6,211 nucleotides of DNA from positions 1 to 6,211 of the forward strand of contig JAITAZ010000111.1 in the NCBI GenBank assembly GCA_031283825.1, read 5' to 3'. The position numbers and the translations under genes were made by a program. The stretch comes from Planctomycetaceae bacterium (GTDB lineage Bacteria > Planctomycetota > Planctomycetia > Pirellulales > Thermoguttaceae). The notes beneath the pieces were generated by a model, which saw only the letters and a program-made list of their open reading frames with translations, searched no databases and was not told where the DNA came from. This document shows positions 1-5,787 of this stretch, one piece after another (within the stretch, counting starts at the first letter, position 1; every line of letters begins with the position of its first letter).

Positions 1-668
1 TCGTCGGTTTTTGAATCGACAGTTTTGACGTCTTCAGTTTTTGAATCAGCGTTTTTTGTAGTTGAGTCTTTTGCGTCGGCAGATTTCGCTTTATCTTTTC
101 CTCCGCAGCAACCGCCTTTTTTAGCGTCTTTTTGAACTTCGCCCTCTTTGGAAAATTTCACGTTTACCGTTTCAGCATTTTTGCCTTCGCTGCAACAACT
201 TTTTTCAGCGCCGCTTTTGGCGGTTGAGTCTTTTGCGTCGGCAGATTTCGCTTTATCTTTTCCTCCGCAGCAGCCGCCTTTTTTAGCGTCTTTTTGAACT
301 TCGCCTTCTTTGGAAAATTTTACGCTTACTGTTTCAGCGTTTTTTCCTTCGCTGCAACAGCTTTTTTCAGCGTCTTTTGCGACAGCGTTTTTCGCTTTAT
401 CTTTTCCTCCGCAGCAATCGCTTTTTGCTTCGTCGTTTTTGGCGACGGCATTGGCGGAATGTTTTACGCGTTGGAATTGTGCAAAGTAAGTTGCAAACTC
501 TTCTTTGCTTAATGAGCCGTCGCCGTTTTGGTCGGCGGAGGCGAATCGCGCGTTCACTTCAACTGACGGAAGCGACGAGACGCTATTACTTGCGACTTGC
601 GCATAAATTACCGCGCATACCACAAAGCAGCCTAATGCGCTCAATCCAATTACAATACTTCTTTTCAT
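1..668 (-). CDS. Exported EF-hand protein with Cys-Cys repeats (3' end outside window)
   Basis: The minus-strand reading frame from ATG at 668 stays open to the left edge (222 codons visible, no stop), so the C-terminus is missing. GGAGAG at 675-680 lies 6 nt before the ATG and supports this start. Residues 1-23 form a Sec signal peptide (KR then a hydrophobic stretch, likely cut after IYA). Residues 46-57 (DQNGDGSLSKEE) are a textbook 12-residue EF-hand loop with D, N, D and final E in the calcium positions. From about residue 80 the protein is Lys/Asp/Ala-rich and repetitive: CCGGKDKAK blocks at 85, 133 and 187 alternate with SCCSEGKNAET blocks at 103 and 157, giving five vicinal cysteine pairs in units of 48 and 54 residues. 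Calcium binding is family knowledge. A metal or redox role for the CC pairs is inference. I do not recognise the family. Confidence 0.85.
   Translation of the reverse strand, partial: MKRSIVIGLSALGCFVVCAVIYAQVASNSVSSLPSVEVNARFASADQNGDGSLSKEEFATYFAQFQRVKHSANAVAKNDEAKSDCCGGKDKAKNAVAKDAEKSCCSEGKNAETVSVKFSKEGEVQKDAKKGGCCGGKDKAKSADAKDSTAKSGAEKSCCSEGKNAETVNVKFSKEGEVQKDAKKGGCCGGKDKAKSADAKDSTTKNADSKTEDVKTVDSKTD
61..417 (-). repeat. Intragenic tandem repeat, about 162-bp and 144-bp units
   Basis: Copies at 61-222 and 223-384 are exactly 162 bp apart (54 codons). The string ttcgctttatcttttcctcc recurs at 85, 247 and 391, with steps of 162 and 144 bp (48 codons), so the third, promoter-proximal copy is shorter by six codons. 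Most differences between the copies are in third codon positions, so the protein repeat is kept more strictly than the DNA. The repeat encodes the CCGGKDKAK and SCCSEGKNAET blocks of the exported EF-hand protein. Confidence 0.9.
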
Positions 669-711
669 TTTTAACTCTCCAGTTAAATGGTTAAATTTAA
701 GATCGCGGCGG

Positions 712-739
712 CTTATACAACAAAGCCAAAATACCGCAA
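712..739 (-). promoter_or_regulatory. Candidate sigma70-like promoter of the EF-hand/Cys-Cys gene
   Basis: On the minus strand TTGCGG (734-739) is followed after 16 nt by TATAAG (712-717), a five-of-six match to the -10 consensus. This would give a leader of about 36-40 nt ahead of the ATG at 668. The -35 match is poor (TTG only) and no independent evidence exists, so this is a weak call. The remaining gap up to 919 shows only a poor 5-bp inverted repeat (TGTCA/TGACA, about 870-893) and no convincing terminator for the lipoprotein gene. Confidence 0.3.
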
Positions 740-919
740 TCAAAAAAATCTACTAAACAACATCCCAAAATGTAACCGACAATTTTCTATAACGAATTAC
801 GCGATTCAAAATAATCTGCGAAAAATCTACAGACTCATTTCTTCCGCGTATTCTGTTTAAAAATAGAAATGTCAGTTACATCTACACATTGACAGATTAC
901 TCTGTCCAACGATTTACTT

Positions 920-1426
920 TTACTTGTCGGGCAAGTCTTCCGGCGGCATTGGCAAACGTTCTTGACCTCCGTCAAGAGTAAATGTAAATTCATTTTTTCC
1001 TTTTTTAATTTCAACAGTCTCCGTTGATTTGCCTGGTATATACTTCAACGGAATTACAGAAATTGGTTTCAAAGTTATAATTGGCGTCCCGTCGCTTTTA
1101 TTTTTTTTATAACCGCGTTCCTCTTTAACTTTGTTGAACGAGACGATAAAGTTTCCTTCCGGCGCGCCTGGATACGCAAACGCCGTTCTGATTTCAGCAA
1201 CTCCGTTTTTATCCGTAATGCCGCCTGATGTCCATTTGAAATTTGGGTCAGACGACTTTAACGAAACGTTGATGCCTTCTATAATTTCTCCGCCGAATGT
1301 TACTGTAATTTTACACGGATATAATTTTGGCAATCCTTCTGGCGGCGGAGGTAATCTATTGCAACCAATCACGCAAAAATTAAGCGATAAAATTACAATC
1401 GCAAAACGATATATCGATTTAAACAT
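920..1426 (-). CDS. Small lipoprotein with transthyretin/carboxypeptidase-regulatory-like beta-sandwich domain
   Basis: The 168-residue protein starts with a lipoprotein signal: hydrophobic residues 8-21 end in the lipobox VIGC, so Cys22 would be lipidated and the protein membrane-anchored. Residues 37-100 fit the short beta-sandwich domain common in small planctomycete lipoproteins, where a 'G.TD..G...' turn (here GGITDKNG, 68-75) is followed by 'GAP.G.Y.V...K' (here GAPEGNFIVSFNKV, 87-100). The domain's ligand or partner is not evident. In planctomycetes such genes commonly lie beside DUF1559 genes (family knowledge from memory), as here, where the pseudopilin gene lies 284 bp upstream on the same strand. 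No Shine-Dalgarno is visible before the ATG. An oddity is the Pro-rich RLPPPPEGLPK after the lipid anchor, echoed by RLPMPPEDLPDK at the very C-terminus. Confidence 0.85.
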   Translation of the reverse strand: MFKSIYRFAIVILSLNFCVIGCNRLPPPPEGLPKLYPCKITVTFGGEIIEGINVSLKSSDPNFKWTSGGITDKNGVAEIRTAFAYPGAPEGNFIVSFNKVKEERGYKKNKSDGTPIITLKPISVIPLKYIPGKSTETVEIKKGKNEFTFTLDGGQERLPMPPEDLPDK

Positions 1427-1570
1427 AAATAATCAAGTTTTCTAAACGCCGGTACTTGAATTTTCAAATAGAATTGCCTAGCAACTCTAGATCGCATTAT
1501 CTAGTCTAATGAATAGCTTTAATGTCGCTAAAATTTTTGTACAAGCGTATATTTTAGGAAATATTAGAAA

Positions 1571-1613
1571 GGAATCACGGCAACAAAATTTTGCTTTATG
1601 CTTGCCGTGATCC
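1571..1613. terminator. Stem-loop between pseudopilin and lipoprotein genes, possible terminator
   Basis: ATCACGGCAA (1574-1583) pairs perfectly with TTGCCGTGAT (1602-1611). GG/CC at the base extends the stem after a one-base bulge, and the loop is 18 nt. The loop holds its own palindrome CAAAATTTTG. It lies about 100 nt after the pseudopilin stop codon. On the minus strand it is followed by ttcctttctaatattt, which is T-rich but not an unbroken U-tract, so termination is plausible rather than certain. Nothing else of note was seen in the 284-bp gap 1427-1710. Confidence 0.45.
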
Positions 1614-1710
1614 TTCACAATTAGCGTCTCTAAAAAATTCGAATTGTTAGAAATTCCCTTTTAAAGATTCGCAAATTAACTTCACGCAACTTATCAAATT
1701 GAGTTGTGGA

Positions 1711-3057
1711 TCAAGGCGTTGGCGGATTTGGCAAATCTGTTCCGTCGTCGTTTATTGCACCTAATCTTCGCCATTCATTCTTATTAATAGAGTTATTGGT
1801 GAAGTGTACAGAAGCATCGGCATAAGCAGAATTGACTCCGCCGGGGTGATGCGATCTTGCCGCAAAAAATCCGATTCCATAACGAACTCCAAAATCAGGA
1901 TGCGTCGGGTTCGGCGAGCTGAAAGTTGAAAAACCCGTCGAATGCGCCTTTCCGATCATCCAAGAATAACCTCGCCAACCGTGCCACTGCGTTGTTGTTG
2001 AAATAAGCGAACTTACTTCAAAATCGTTTGTCGCATACAGAGCCGTAGCCGTAGTAATACTTGGGTCATTAATACTTGTAGTATTAGTGTAGGCGCATTT
2101 TGTATAAGGTTTCATTGGATCAGGCGCAGCGCCGTTGTAAATTCCGTCGCCGATTATTGCTTCGCTGTATAACAACGTGTTGCTTGAACCGTCTGTAATC
2201 GAGTCGAAAATTTTACCTCCGCGTCGTATGCCGCCAAAAACGCCGTCTGTTACTACGGACACGTCGTGAATAATACTGCTATTATTAGTATCTCTCACGC
2301 GAGTATAATCAACTGTTTTGTACTTGTATCCGGTAGCAGAACCAAAGCAAGCAACATAATTCGTTGCCGCAACCGGCGTATATGCAATTTCTTCCGGCGG
2401 AGTTGGTACTTGTGTTAGATAAGGTTCATCTGAACAGCAACTTGTTACTAGTTTCTCTTCAAATGTGGTGCCTTCTACGTATGCTATATCCGTGCTACTT
2501 GGTCCGTAGTACCAATAATATCCGGTATTGGAAAAAGCAGTTGACAAACCACTGCTGGTATCAGACGCGCAACGAAAAGTGGAAATTTTGGTTCGGGCAG
2601 CTTCTTGACAAGGCGGCATAATTCCCGGCGTTTCGCCGGTTTGCCAATAAGTCGCAATTCGATCCGACCAATTTTGATATGGATCTTCTATCTGCGCAAA
2701 TATTGCACTTTGCTCGATAAACGGCAGAATTGCAGTAAGAGTAGAAAATCCATTGGAGTAATTACCGGAACTGATTCCTGTATTCGATTCAGGAAATGTA
2801 CCTTTTGCATCGTAAAAATTGTGATTCGCAATCGCGATTTGTTTTTGGTTGTTTGAACAACTCGCTCGTCTTGCGGCTTCTCGTGCTGCTTGAACCGCCG
2901 GCAACAGCAAGCCGATCAAAACTCCAATGATCGCAATCACTGTTAAAAGCTCAACCAGCGTAAAGCCAAAAAGGCGATAAGGTGCGACAGAATTGTCAGA
3001 AAAATCGCCCAAAAAGCGAATTTTTTGATTAAATATTCTGCGCCCCCCCCCCCACAT
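1711..3057 (-). CDS. DUF1559-family pseudopilin (type IV pilin-like prepilin), N-terminus probably frameshifted
   Basis: The 448-residue frame has the prepilin signal G31|FTLVELL with Glu36 at mature position 5, then a hydrophobic helix ([24 protein letters not shown]) and [22 protein letters not shown], the usual DUF1559 opening. Near the C-terminus [18 protein letters not shown] matches the family's H-X9-DG motif, but with DA in place of DG. Prepilin peptidase would cleave after Gly31, leaving a membrane-anchored, exported pseudopilin; its exact job in planctomycetes is not settled. The ATG at 3057 has no Shine-Dalgarno, and its first codons are made by an 11-G run, giving an odd MWGGGRR start. 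An ORF with a strong ribosome site starts at 3163 and would fuse in frame if the run were 10 or 13 G, giving 483 residues. The next gene downstream is the lipoprotein. Confidence 0.9.
   Translation of the reverse strand: MWGGGRRIFNQKIRFLGDFSDNSVAPYRLFGFTLVELLTVIAIIGVLIGLLLPAVQAAREAARRASCSNNQKQIAIANHNFYDAKGTFPESNTGISSGNYSNGFSTLTAILPFIEQSAIFAQIEDPYQNWSDRIATYWQTGETPGIMPPCQEAARTKISTFRCASDTSSGLSTAFSNTGYYWYYGPSSTDIAYVEGTTFEEKLVTSCCSDEPYLTQVPTPPEEIAYTPVAATNYVACFGSATGYKYKTVDYTRVRDTNNSSIIHDVSVVTDGVFGGIRRGGKIFDSITDGSSNTLLYSEAIIGDGIYNGAAPDPMKPYTKCAYTNTTSINDPSITTATALYATNDFEVSSLISTTTQWHGWRGYSWMIGKAHSTGFSTFSSPNPTHPDFGVRYGIGFFAARSHHPGGVNSAYADASVHFTNNSINKNEWRRLGAINDDGTDLPNPPTP
3043..3053 (-). repeat. G11 homopolymer (C11 on plus strand) at pseudopilin 5' end
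   Basis: Eleven consecutive C on the plus strand, which is G on the coding strand. The tract lies in an otherwise AT-rich stretch and exactly at the junction of two overlapping frames (3163 and 3057). Runs of this length are prone to slipped-strand length change, and also to sequencing and assembly miscounts. Confidence 0.97.
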
Positions 3058-3060
3058 TAT

Positions 3061-3084
3061 CTATTTTAACATTTGTTAAAATAG
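3061..3084. other. Perfect 10-bp inverted repeat next to the G-tract
   Basis: CTATTTTAAC (3061-3070) and GTTAAAATAG (3075-3084) are perfect complements with a 4-nt loop ATTT. In the mRNA this hairpin ends 3 nt before the ATG at 3057 and 7 nt before the G-run. It lies within the 3163 reading frame, so it is coding if that start is used. It is AT-rich, so only moderately stable. Confidence 0.8.
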
Positions 3085-3172
3085 CAAAATTCGAGACAGA
3101 AATATTCTTGGTCTCTTGGGGTTCGTTAAGATCAATGTTCTTTGTTTCATTGTTCTTTGTCATTTTAGTTTT

Positions 3173-3177
3173 CTCCT
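3173..3177 (-). promoter_or_regulatory. Shine-Dalgarno AGGAG deciding the start at 3163
   Basis: AGGAG followed by 9 nt (aaaactaaa) and then ATG at 3163. The two other well-supported starts in this window also use purine-rich sites (GGAGAG at 675-680; GAGGT at 5678-5682), while the ATG at 3057 has only ttaaaatagata before it. This favours 3163 as the real initiation point of the pseudopilin gene. Confidence 0.75.
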
Positions 3178-3189
3178 AAACTTTCGTTA

Positions 3190-3291
3190 TGACTTCGGAA
3201 TTGAAGTCAATCTGATTTAATAAAAGTTGCGTTTACCGCTTATTATTCGCAACGATTATCTTTTTCTTTTCCGTGTAATTCAATTGAATTA
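3190..3291. promoter_or_regulatory. Cluster of three short inverted repeats upstream of the pseudopilin gene
   Basis: Three perfect inverted repeats lie within 120 bp upstream of the ribosome site: TGACTTC/GAAGTCA (3190-3209, 6-nt loop), GTTGCG/CGCAAC (3226-3253, 16-nt loop) and the 16-bp uninterrupted palindrome TAATTCAATTGAATTA (3276-3291). They could be operators or leader-RNA stems. I could not place a convincing -35/-10 pair here. In AT-rich DNA short palindromes also arise by chance, so the functional reading is tentative. Confidence 0.35.
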
Positions 3292-3870
3292 TCAACGTAA
3301 TAATTCAACTTACGCGGATTATCCAAATAACGTTTTTACCAATTATTCGGATTATTTAGTTAGTTGCAATTCGTATGCCAAAAAACTGTAACAAGATTTT
3401 AATCAATAAATTTTTCGATATAAATTCGCTTATTTTGTTAAGGAATTCATTCAAAAAAATTATTTTAAAAATAATTTACAATTTTTTTTCACGGCAAAAA
3501 ATGACCGTTATATTGCTATCGAATATCACGGTTTATATTTTTTGCTATCAAATATCACGGATTGCAATTTTAGTTTGAAATAATTCCCGCTCTCAATTTT
3601 TTAATTTGGCTCCTCGCGATTTAAATTAGGCTTTAGATTGGGTTCGCCTAACAAGACGCCAAAATTTTTTTCAAATGCAAGCAGTTTAAAATTTCTCCAA
3701 GAAACTGATACGATTTTCAGAATTCATTCGGAGGATATCTCAAACCTGTTTTGTAGAGGTTTCGTTTTTAGACTTGAGACATTTTATTTGCTATTTCAAA
3801 CATGTTGGCAATTATGACACGTTTTAAAAACCTGACAAGCGGGGGGAGAAAGACAATAGAATTATTTTTT
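3292..3870. other. AT-rich gene-free stretch with short repeats
   Basis: No credible gene was seen. The stretch holds a 19-bp direct repeat TTGCTATCRAATATCACGG at 3513-3531 and 3542-3560 (29 bp apart, one mismatch), an inverted pair TTAGGC/GCCTAA (3626-3651), and nested inverted repeats TCTCAA/TTGAGA and AAACCT/AGGTTT (3738-3779). A 40-codon open stretch on the minus strand (3601-3723) has no start codon and no recognisable motif. This forms most of the gap between the pseudopilin and the secretin-like gene. Confidence 0.6.
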
Positions 3871-3874
3871 ACAA

Positions 3875-3900
3875 AACCTCATTTTCGACCTAATTTTTTC
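3875..3900 (+). repeat. Copy 1 of shared AACCTCATTTTC... motif
   Basis: A 26-bp stretch beginning AACCTCATTTTCGACC and ending TAATTTTTTC recurs with few changes at 5785-5810, and in inverted orientation at about 5946-5967. The copy here directly abuts the CGTAACCGTTCACG module at 3901, so both repeat types occur in both large intergenic regions of the window. Confidence 0.75.
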
Positions 3901-3962
3901 CGTAACCGTTCACGGATTATTAATTTCTGAACTTGGGATTATGAAAATTTTAAACACAGATA
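3901..3962 (+). repeat. Dispersed repeat module, copy A
   Basis: Begins with CGTAACCGTTCACGG (3901-3915) and ends with AAATTTTAAACACAGATA (3945-3962), with about 30 bp between. The same two ends recur at 4191-4222 (short middle) and on the minus strand at 6111-6029 (middle replaced by a 7-bp tandem array). Conserved ends with a variable middle suggest a small repeat family rather than a gene. Confidence 0.7.
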
Positions 3963-3970
3963 ATTGGGTA

Positions 3971-4188
3971 ATTTTTTGTGGGGACTTAGGGGACATTGGG
4001 GACGCTGGGGACAAAGGGGACGCACTAATTTAAAAACCATGATTAACGACTCAATAGAAAATAACAGCTTTTAAAAGAGATTTTTTCTTTATATTTTGTC
4101 TCTTCCGAGTCATCATTCCCAGATTTAAACAAGAACGTCCCCAACGTCCCCAGCGTCCCCAAAGTCCCCTAAGTCCCCCCAAAAAATT
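3971..4188. repeat. Foldback element with arms of five GGGGAC units (9-bp period)
   Basis: Left arm: GGGGAC at 3980, 3989, 3998, 4007 and 4016, exactly every 9 bp, separated by tta, att, gct and aaa. Right arm: the complementary GTCCCC at 4137, 4146, 4155, 4164 and 4173, also every 9 bp, with matching spacers (tta, ttt, gct, gtt when read inverted). Both arms are preceded by ATTTTTTG when read inward. The arms are about 50 bp and nearly perfect; the 114-bp centre (4023-4136) continues as an imperfect palindrome (ATGAT..GACTC against GAGTCATCAT) and has no ORF of note. Each arm has five G4 runs with 5-nt loops, enough for a G-quadruplex. It could be a MITE-like insertion; no target duplication was identified. 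Confidence 0.85.
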
Positions 4189-4190
4189 AT

Positions 4191-4222
4191 CGTAACCGTT
4201 CACGAGTTTTTAAACACGGATA
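4191..4222 (+). repeat. Dispersed repeat module, copy B (short form)
   Basis: CGTAACCGTTCACG (4191-4204) is joined by only a few bases to TTTTTAAACACGGATA (4207-4222). It is the same orientation as copy A, so the GGGGAC foldback is bracketed by direct copies of CGTAACCGTTCACG at 3901 and 4191. Confidence 0.7.
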
Positions 4223-4227
4223 GGTCG

Positions 4228-4325
4228 CGTTGCCGAAGGCAACGATAAAAAGGATTCGACAATAATTAAAATCAATTCAGATTTACCGTCGGCTAACGCC
4301 GACACGACCTTTCGGCGAAAGGTCG
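4228..4325. repeat. Cluster of three GC-rich hairpins downstream of the secretin-like gene
   Basis: CGTTGCC-gaa-GGCAACG (4228-4244), GTCGGC-taac-GCCGAC (4288-4303) and CGACCTTT-cggcg-AAAGGTCG (4305-4325) are perfect stems with tight loops in otherwise AT-rich DNA. They lie 40-140 nt past the stop codon of the minus-strand gene ending at 4366, so they may end or protect its transcript. None is followed by a clean T-run on the minus strand, so they are not classical intrinsic terminators; REP-like elements are an alternative. Confidence 0.6.
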
Positions 4326-4365
4326 CCTACCTGATCTGATGTAGCAAGTGCGTAACATGAGTTAT

Positions 4366-5670
4366 TTATTTTCTGCTATCCCAGTACATGTTGCTTCCTG
4401 TTATTGTTGGCGATGGATTTGTTCCGGCTGGATTTGCAATTTGTGCGTTGTTTACTTTCTCAATCATAAGCAGAATATTTGCTCTCTTTGACGTTGTTAG
4501 ATTCTTTGTCAATCCTGAAAGCATATTGCCGGATTCAATTGTTGATTTCATATTCGGCAAAGGAATTGTTCCAAGATCAAGGAGTAAAACTTTATCTTTT
4601 GGGAAACGTATTTGTTCGTCCAGATTAAATTTTGCTACTTGGGGCGATTCGATTTCAATTCTTTGTCGCGGATTAGTAGTTGTTGGCGCGTCGATTTGCA
4701 GCGGAATCATTTTGTCGATTTGTGTGATTTCTAGTTTTATAATTGCGTCTGTTCGTCTTCCGTCCATAACCGCAAGCGGAACAAAAGCGATTTCAAAACC
4801 TTCGTCGATAGTAACCCAATCTTCGGCGTATCCGTTTGACGCGGATGGATTCGGCTGAATGTCCCGCAAATATCGACGCTGTTGTTTCGACGAAACACGA
4901 TGCACGACGCCGTTAGAAATAAGATTTTGAGAGACAATTTCTTTGAAGTCGTTTCTTTTGGCTAATTCTTGTAACAATAAATTTCGTCCTTCTTTCTCTA
5001 TTACCCAACCTTGCACGCCCGGACTTAAAATCGGAATTGGGCGAAGATGTTGATGTCCGCGAACCAACCAATCCGGACGCGAAAGAGAAATCGCACGGAT
5101 AGAGTACGATTCGTTAGCAAATGTCGGATGAACAAAGCGGTCAACAATATCGGCGACGACAAGTTGTACGTTTTTCGTATTGTAAACGTAAAGTTTATCC
5201 GGTTTGACTGTCAAAATACCGAAAGGCGCAGTGTGCCACATCTTCGAGCCGGTTTGACGAAGAATCCAATCGACAATTGTTTGTTCAGGTTGAGCGCCGT
5301 CTAAAAATTTTCGACCTTTCGTGTACGGCGTGATGTCATATTCTCTCCAGATTTGCTCGGCGTCTTTGGGGATTTCACGCAGTTGATTTGAGATTTTGGC
5401 GATTCGATTTCCAAGAACAGGATCGGCGACGCCAATTGGAATTTGCGAATTATTGGCGTTCGAGGAAGTCGCAACCGCAGGAATAACGGAAGTCCCCGAA
5501 GTCGAAGAACCAGACGTTGAAGCCGTAATCGTCGAAGCAGAATTAGACGCAGAATTCGACGACGTATTCGGCGTAATAAAATGCGTTTCTTCTGCCAACA
5601 ATTCTTGTAATAAGCAAAGCGTCAATGTCGGTAGAATCAATAAAAAATAAATTCGTTTTAGGGATAACAT
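4366..5670 (-). CDS. Exported secretin-like planctomycete envelope protein
   Basis: 434 residues; ATG at 5670 preceded by GAGGT (5678-5682) with 7 nt spacing. Residues 1-26 are a Sec signal peptide (KR, hydrophobic core, cut after LLA). Residues 35-75 are a Ser/Thr/Asn/Ala-rich low-complexity linker. The folded part starts near WREYDITPYT (108-117), then PEQTIVDWILRQTGSKMWH (128-146) and VVADIVDRFV. The second half has DEGFEIAFVPLAVMDGRRTDAIIKLE and PRQRIEIESPQV, and ends near FPKDKVLLLDLGTIPLP. I recall a conserved planctomycete family with this order (YD..PY, DWILRETG, VV.DVVDRFV, RP..TPGVQ.W, DEGF, PRQR..ES/VPQ, FP.DQVLLLGLG) whose C-terminal half resembles the secretin beta-domain; I assign it from motif memory only. 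Whether it forms a pore is unknown. It is divergently placed from the gene at 6127. Confidence 0.8.
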   Translation of the reverse strand: MLSLKRIYFLLILPTLTLCLLQELLAEETHFITPNTSSNSASNSASTITASTSGSSTSGTSVIPAVATSSNANNSQIPIGVADPVLGNRIAKISNQLREIPKDAEQIWREYDITPYTKGRKFLDGAQPEQTIVDWILRQTGSKMWHTAPFGILTVKPDKLYVYNTKNVQLVVADIVDRFVHPTFANESYSIRAISLSRPDWLVRGHQHLRPIPILSPGVQGWVIEKEGRNLLLQELAKRNDFKEIVSQNLISNGVVHRVSSKQQRRYLRDIQPNPSASNGYAEDWVTIDEGFEIAFVPLAVMDGRRTDAIIKLEITQIDKMIPLQIDAPTTTNPRQRIEIESPQVAKFNLDEQIRFPKDKVLLLDLGTIPLPNMKSTIESGNMLSGLTKNLTTSKRANILLMIEKVNNAQIANPAGTNPSPTITGSNMYWDSRK

Positions 5671-5743
5671 TTTAATTACCTCAAATTTCGTTTGAATAAT
5701 TTGGTTAAAGACAATTGGTTAAATTTGTAATATATCGGTGGAA

Positions 5744-5771
5744 TTTTTAAATTATTATTATTATTGTCCAA
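5744..5771 (-). promoter_or_regulatory. Possible promoter of the secretin-like gene with an ATT repeat as spacer
   Basis: On the minus strand TTGGAC (5766-5771) is separated by 16 nt, largely made of five ATT/AAT units (5751-5765), from TAAAAA (5744-5749), a four-of-six match to -10. If real, the trinucleotide array would set the -35/-10 spacing. The leader to the ATG would be about 65-70 nt. The -10 is poor, so this is a weak call. Confidence 0.25.
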
Positions 5772-5787
5772 GTGATGAATGACGAAC

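Larger units (their letters stand above)
3029..3163 (-). other. Probable true 5' end of the pseudopilin gene, out of frame by one G
   Basis: ATG at 3161-3163 has AGGAG 9 nt upstream. It encodes a hydrophilic Asn/Lys/Glu-rich leader (MTKNNETKNIDLNEPQ...) for 37 codons up to the G-run at 3043-3053. With the 11 G present it continues as GGGAQNI and stops at TAA (3029-3031), giving a 44-residue peptide. Removing one G, or adding two, would continue it as [10 protein letters not shown] into the pseudopilin frame. The pilin signal would then sit about 65 residues in, a long leader but one with better translation signals than the ATG at 3057. It could instead be a short leader peptide whose stop codon lies 26 nt beyond the downstream ATG. 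Confidence 0.75.

Noticed and set aside
61..417. CRISPR-like regular repeats
   Set aside because: Period is 162/144 bp, in frame with a signal-peptide protein, and the units code for conserved peptides, so it is a protein repeat.
294..694. Two overlapping plus-strand ORFs opposite the Cys-Cys repeats
   Set aside because: They are the antisense reading of the repeat gene (Phe/Ala-rich or Arg-rich compositions) with no support; the minus frame has a signal peptide, EF-hand and ribosome site.
1131..1445. 104-codon plus-strand ORF
   Set aside because: Antisense shadow of the lipoprotein gene, whose lipobox and beta-domain motifs make the minus frame the real one.
3375..3578. 67-codon plus-strand ORF in AT-rich DNA
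   Set aside because: Asn/Ile/Lys/Phe-rich composition as expected from AT-rich non-coding DNA, spans the 19-bp direct repeat, and has no ribosome site.
3601..3723. 40-codon open minus-strand stretch ending GEPNLKPNLNREEPN, possible gene remnant
   Set aside because: It has no start codon, begins right after a stop and matches no family I recognise. A decayed C-terminus cannot be excluded, but the evidence is too thin to call.
3980..4178. CRISPR array or origin-type iterons in the GGGGAC arrays
   Set aside because: Units are only 6 bp with 3-bp spacers and are arranged as an inverted pair; no replication or Cas gene is in the window.
4388..4858. 156-codon plus-strand ORF
   Set aside because: It is antisense to the secretin-like gene, which has a signal peptide, ribosome site and family motifs; the plus-strand product shows no motif or ribosome site.
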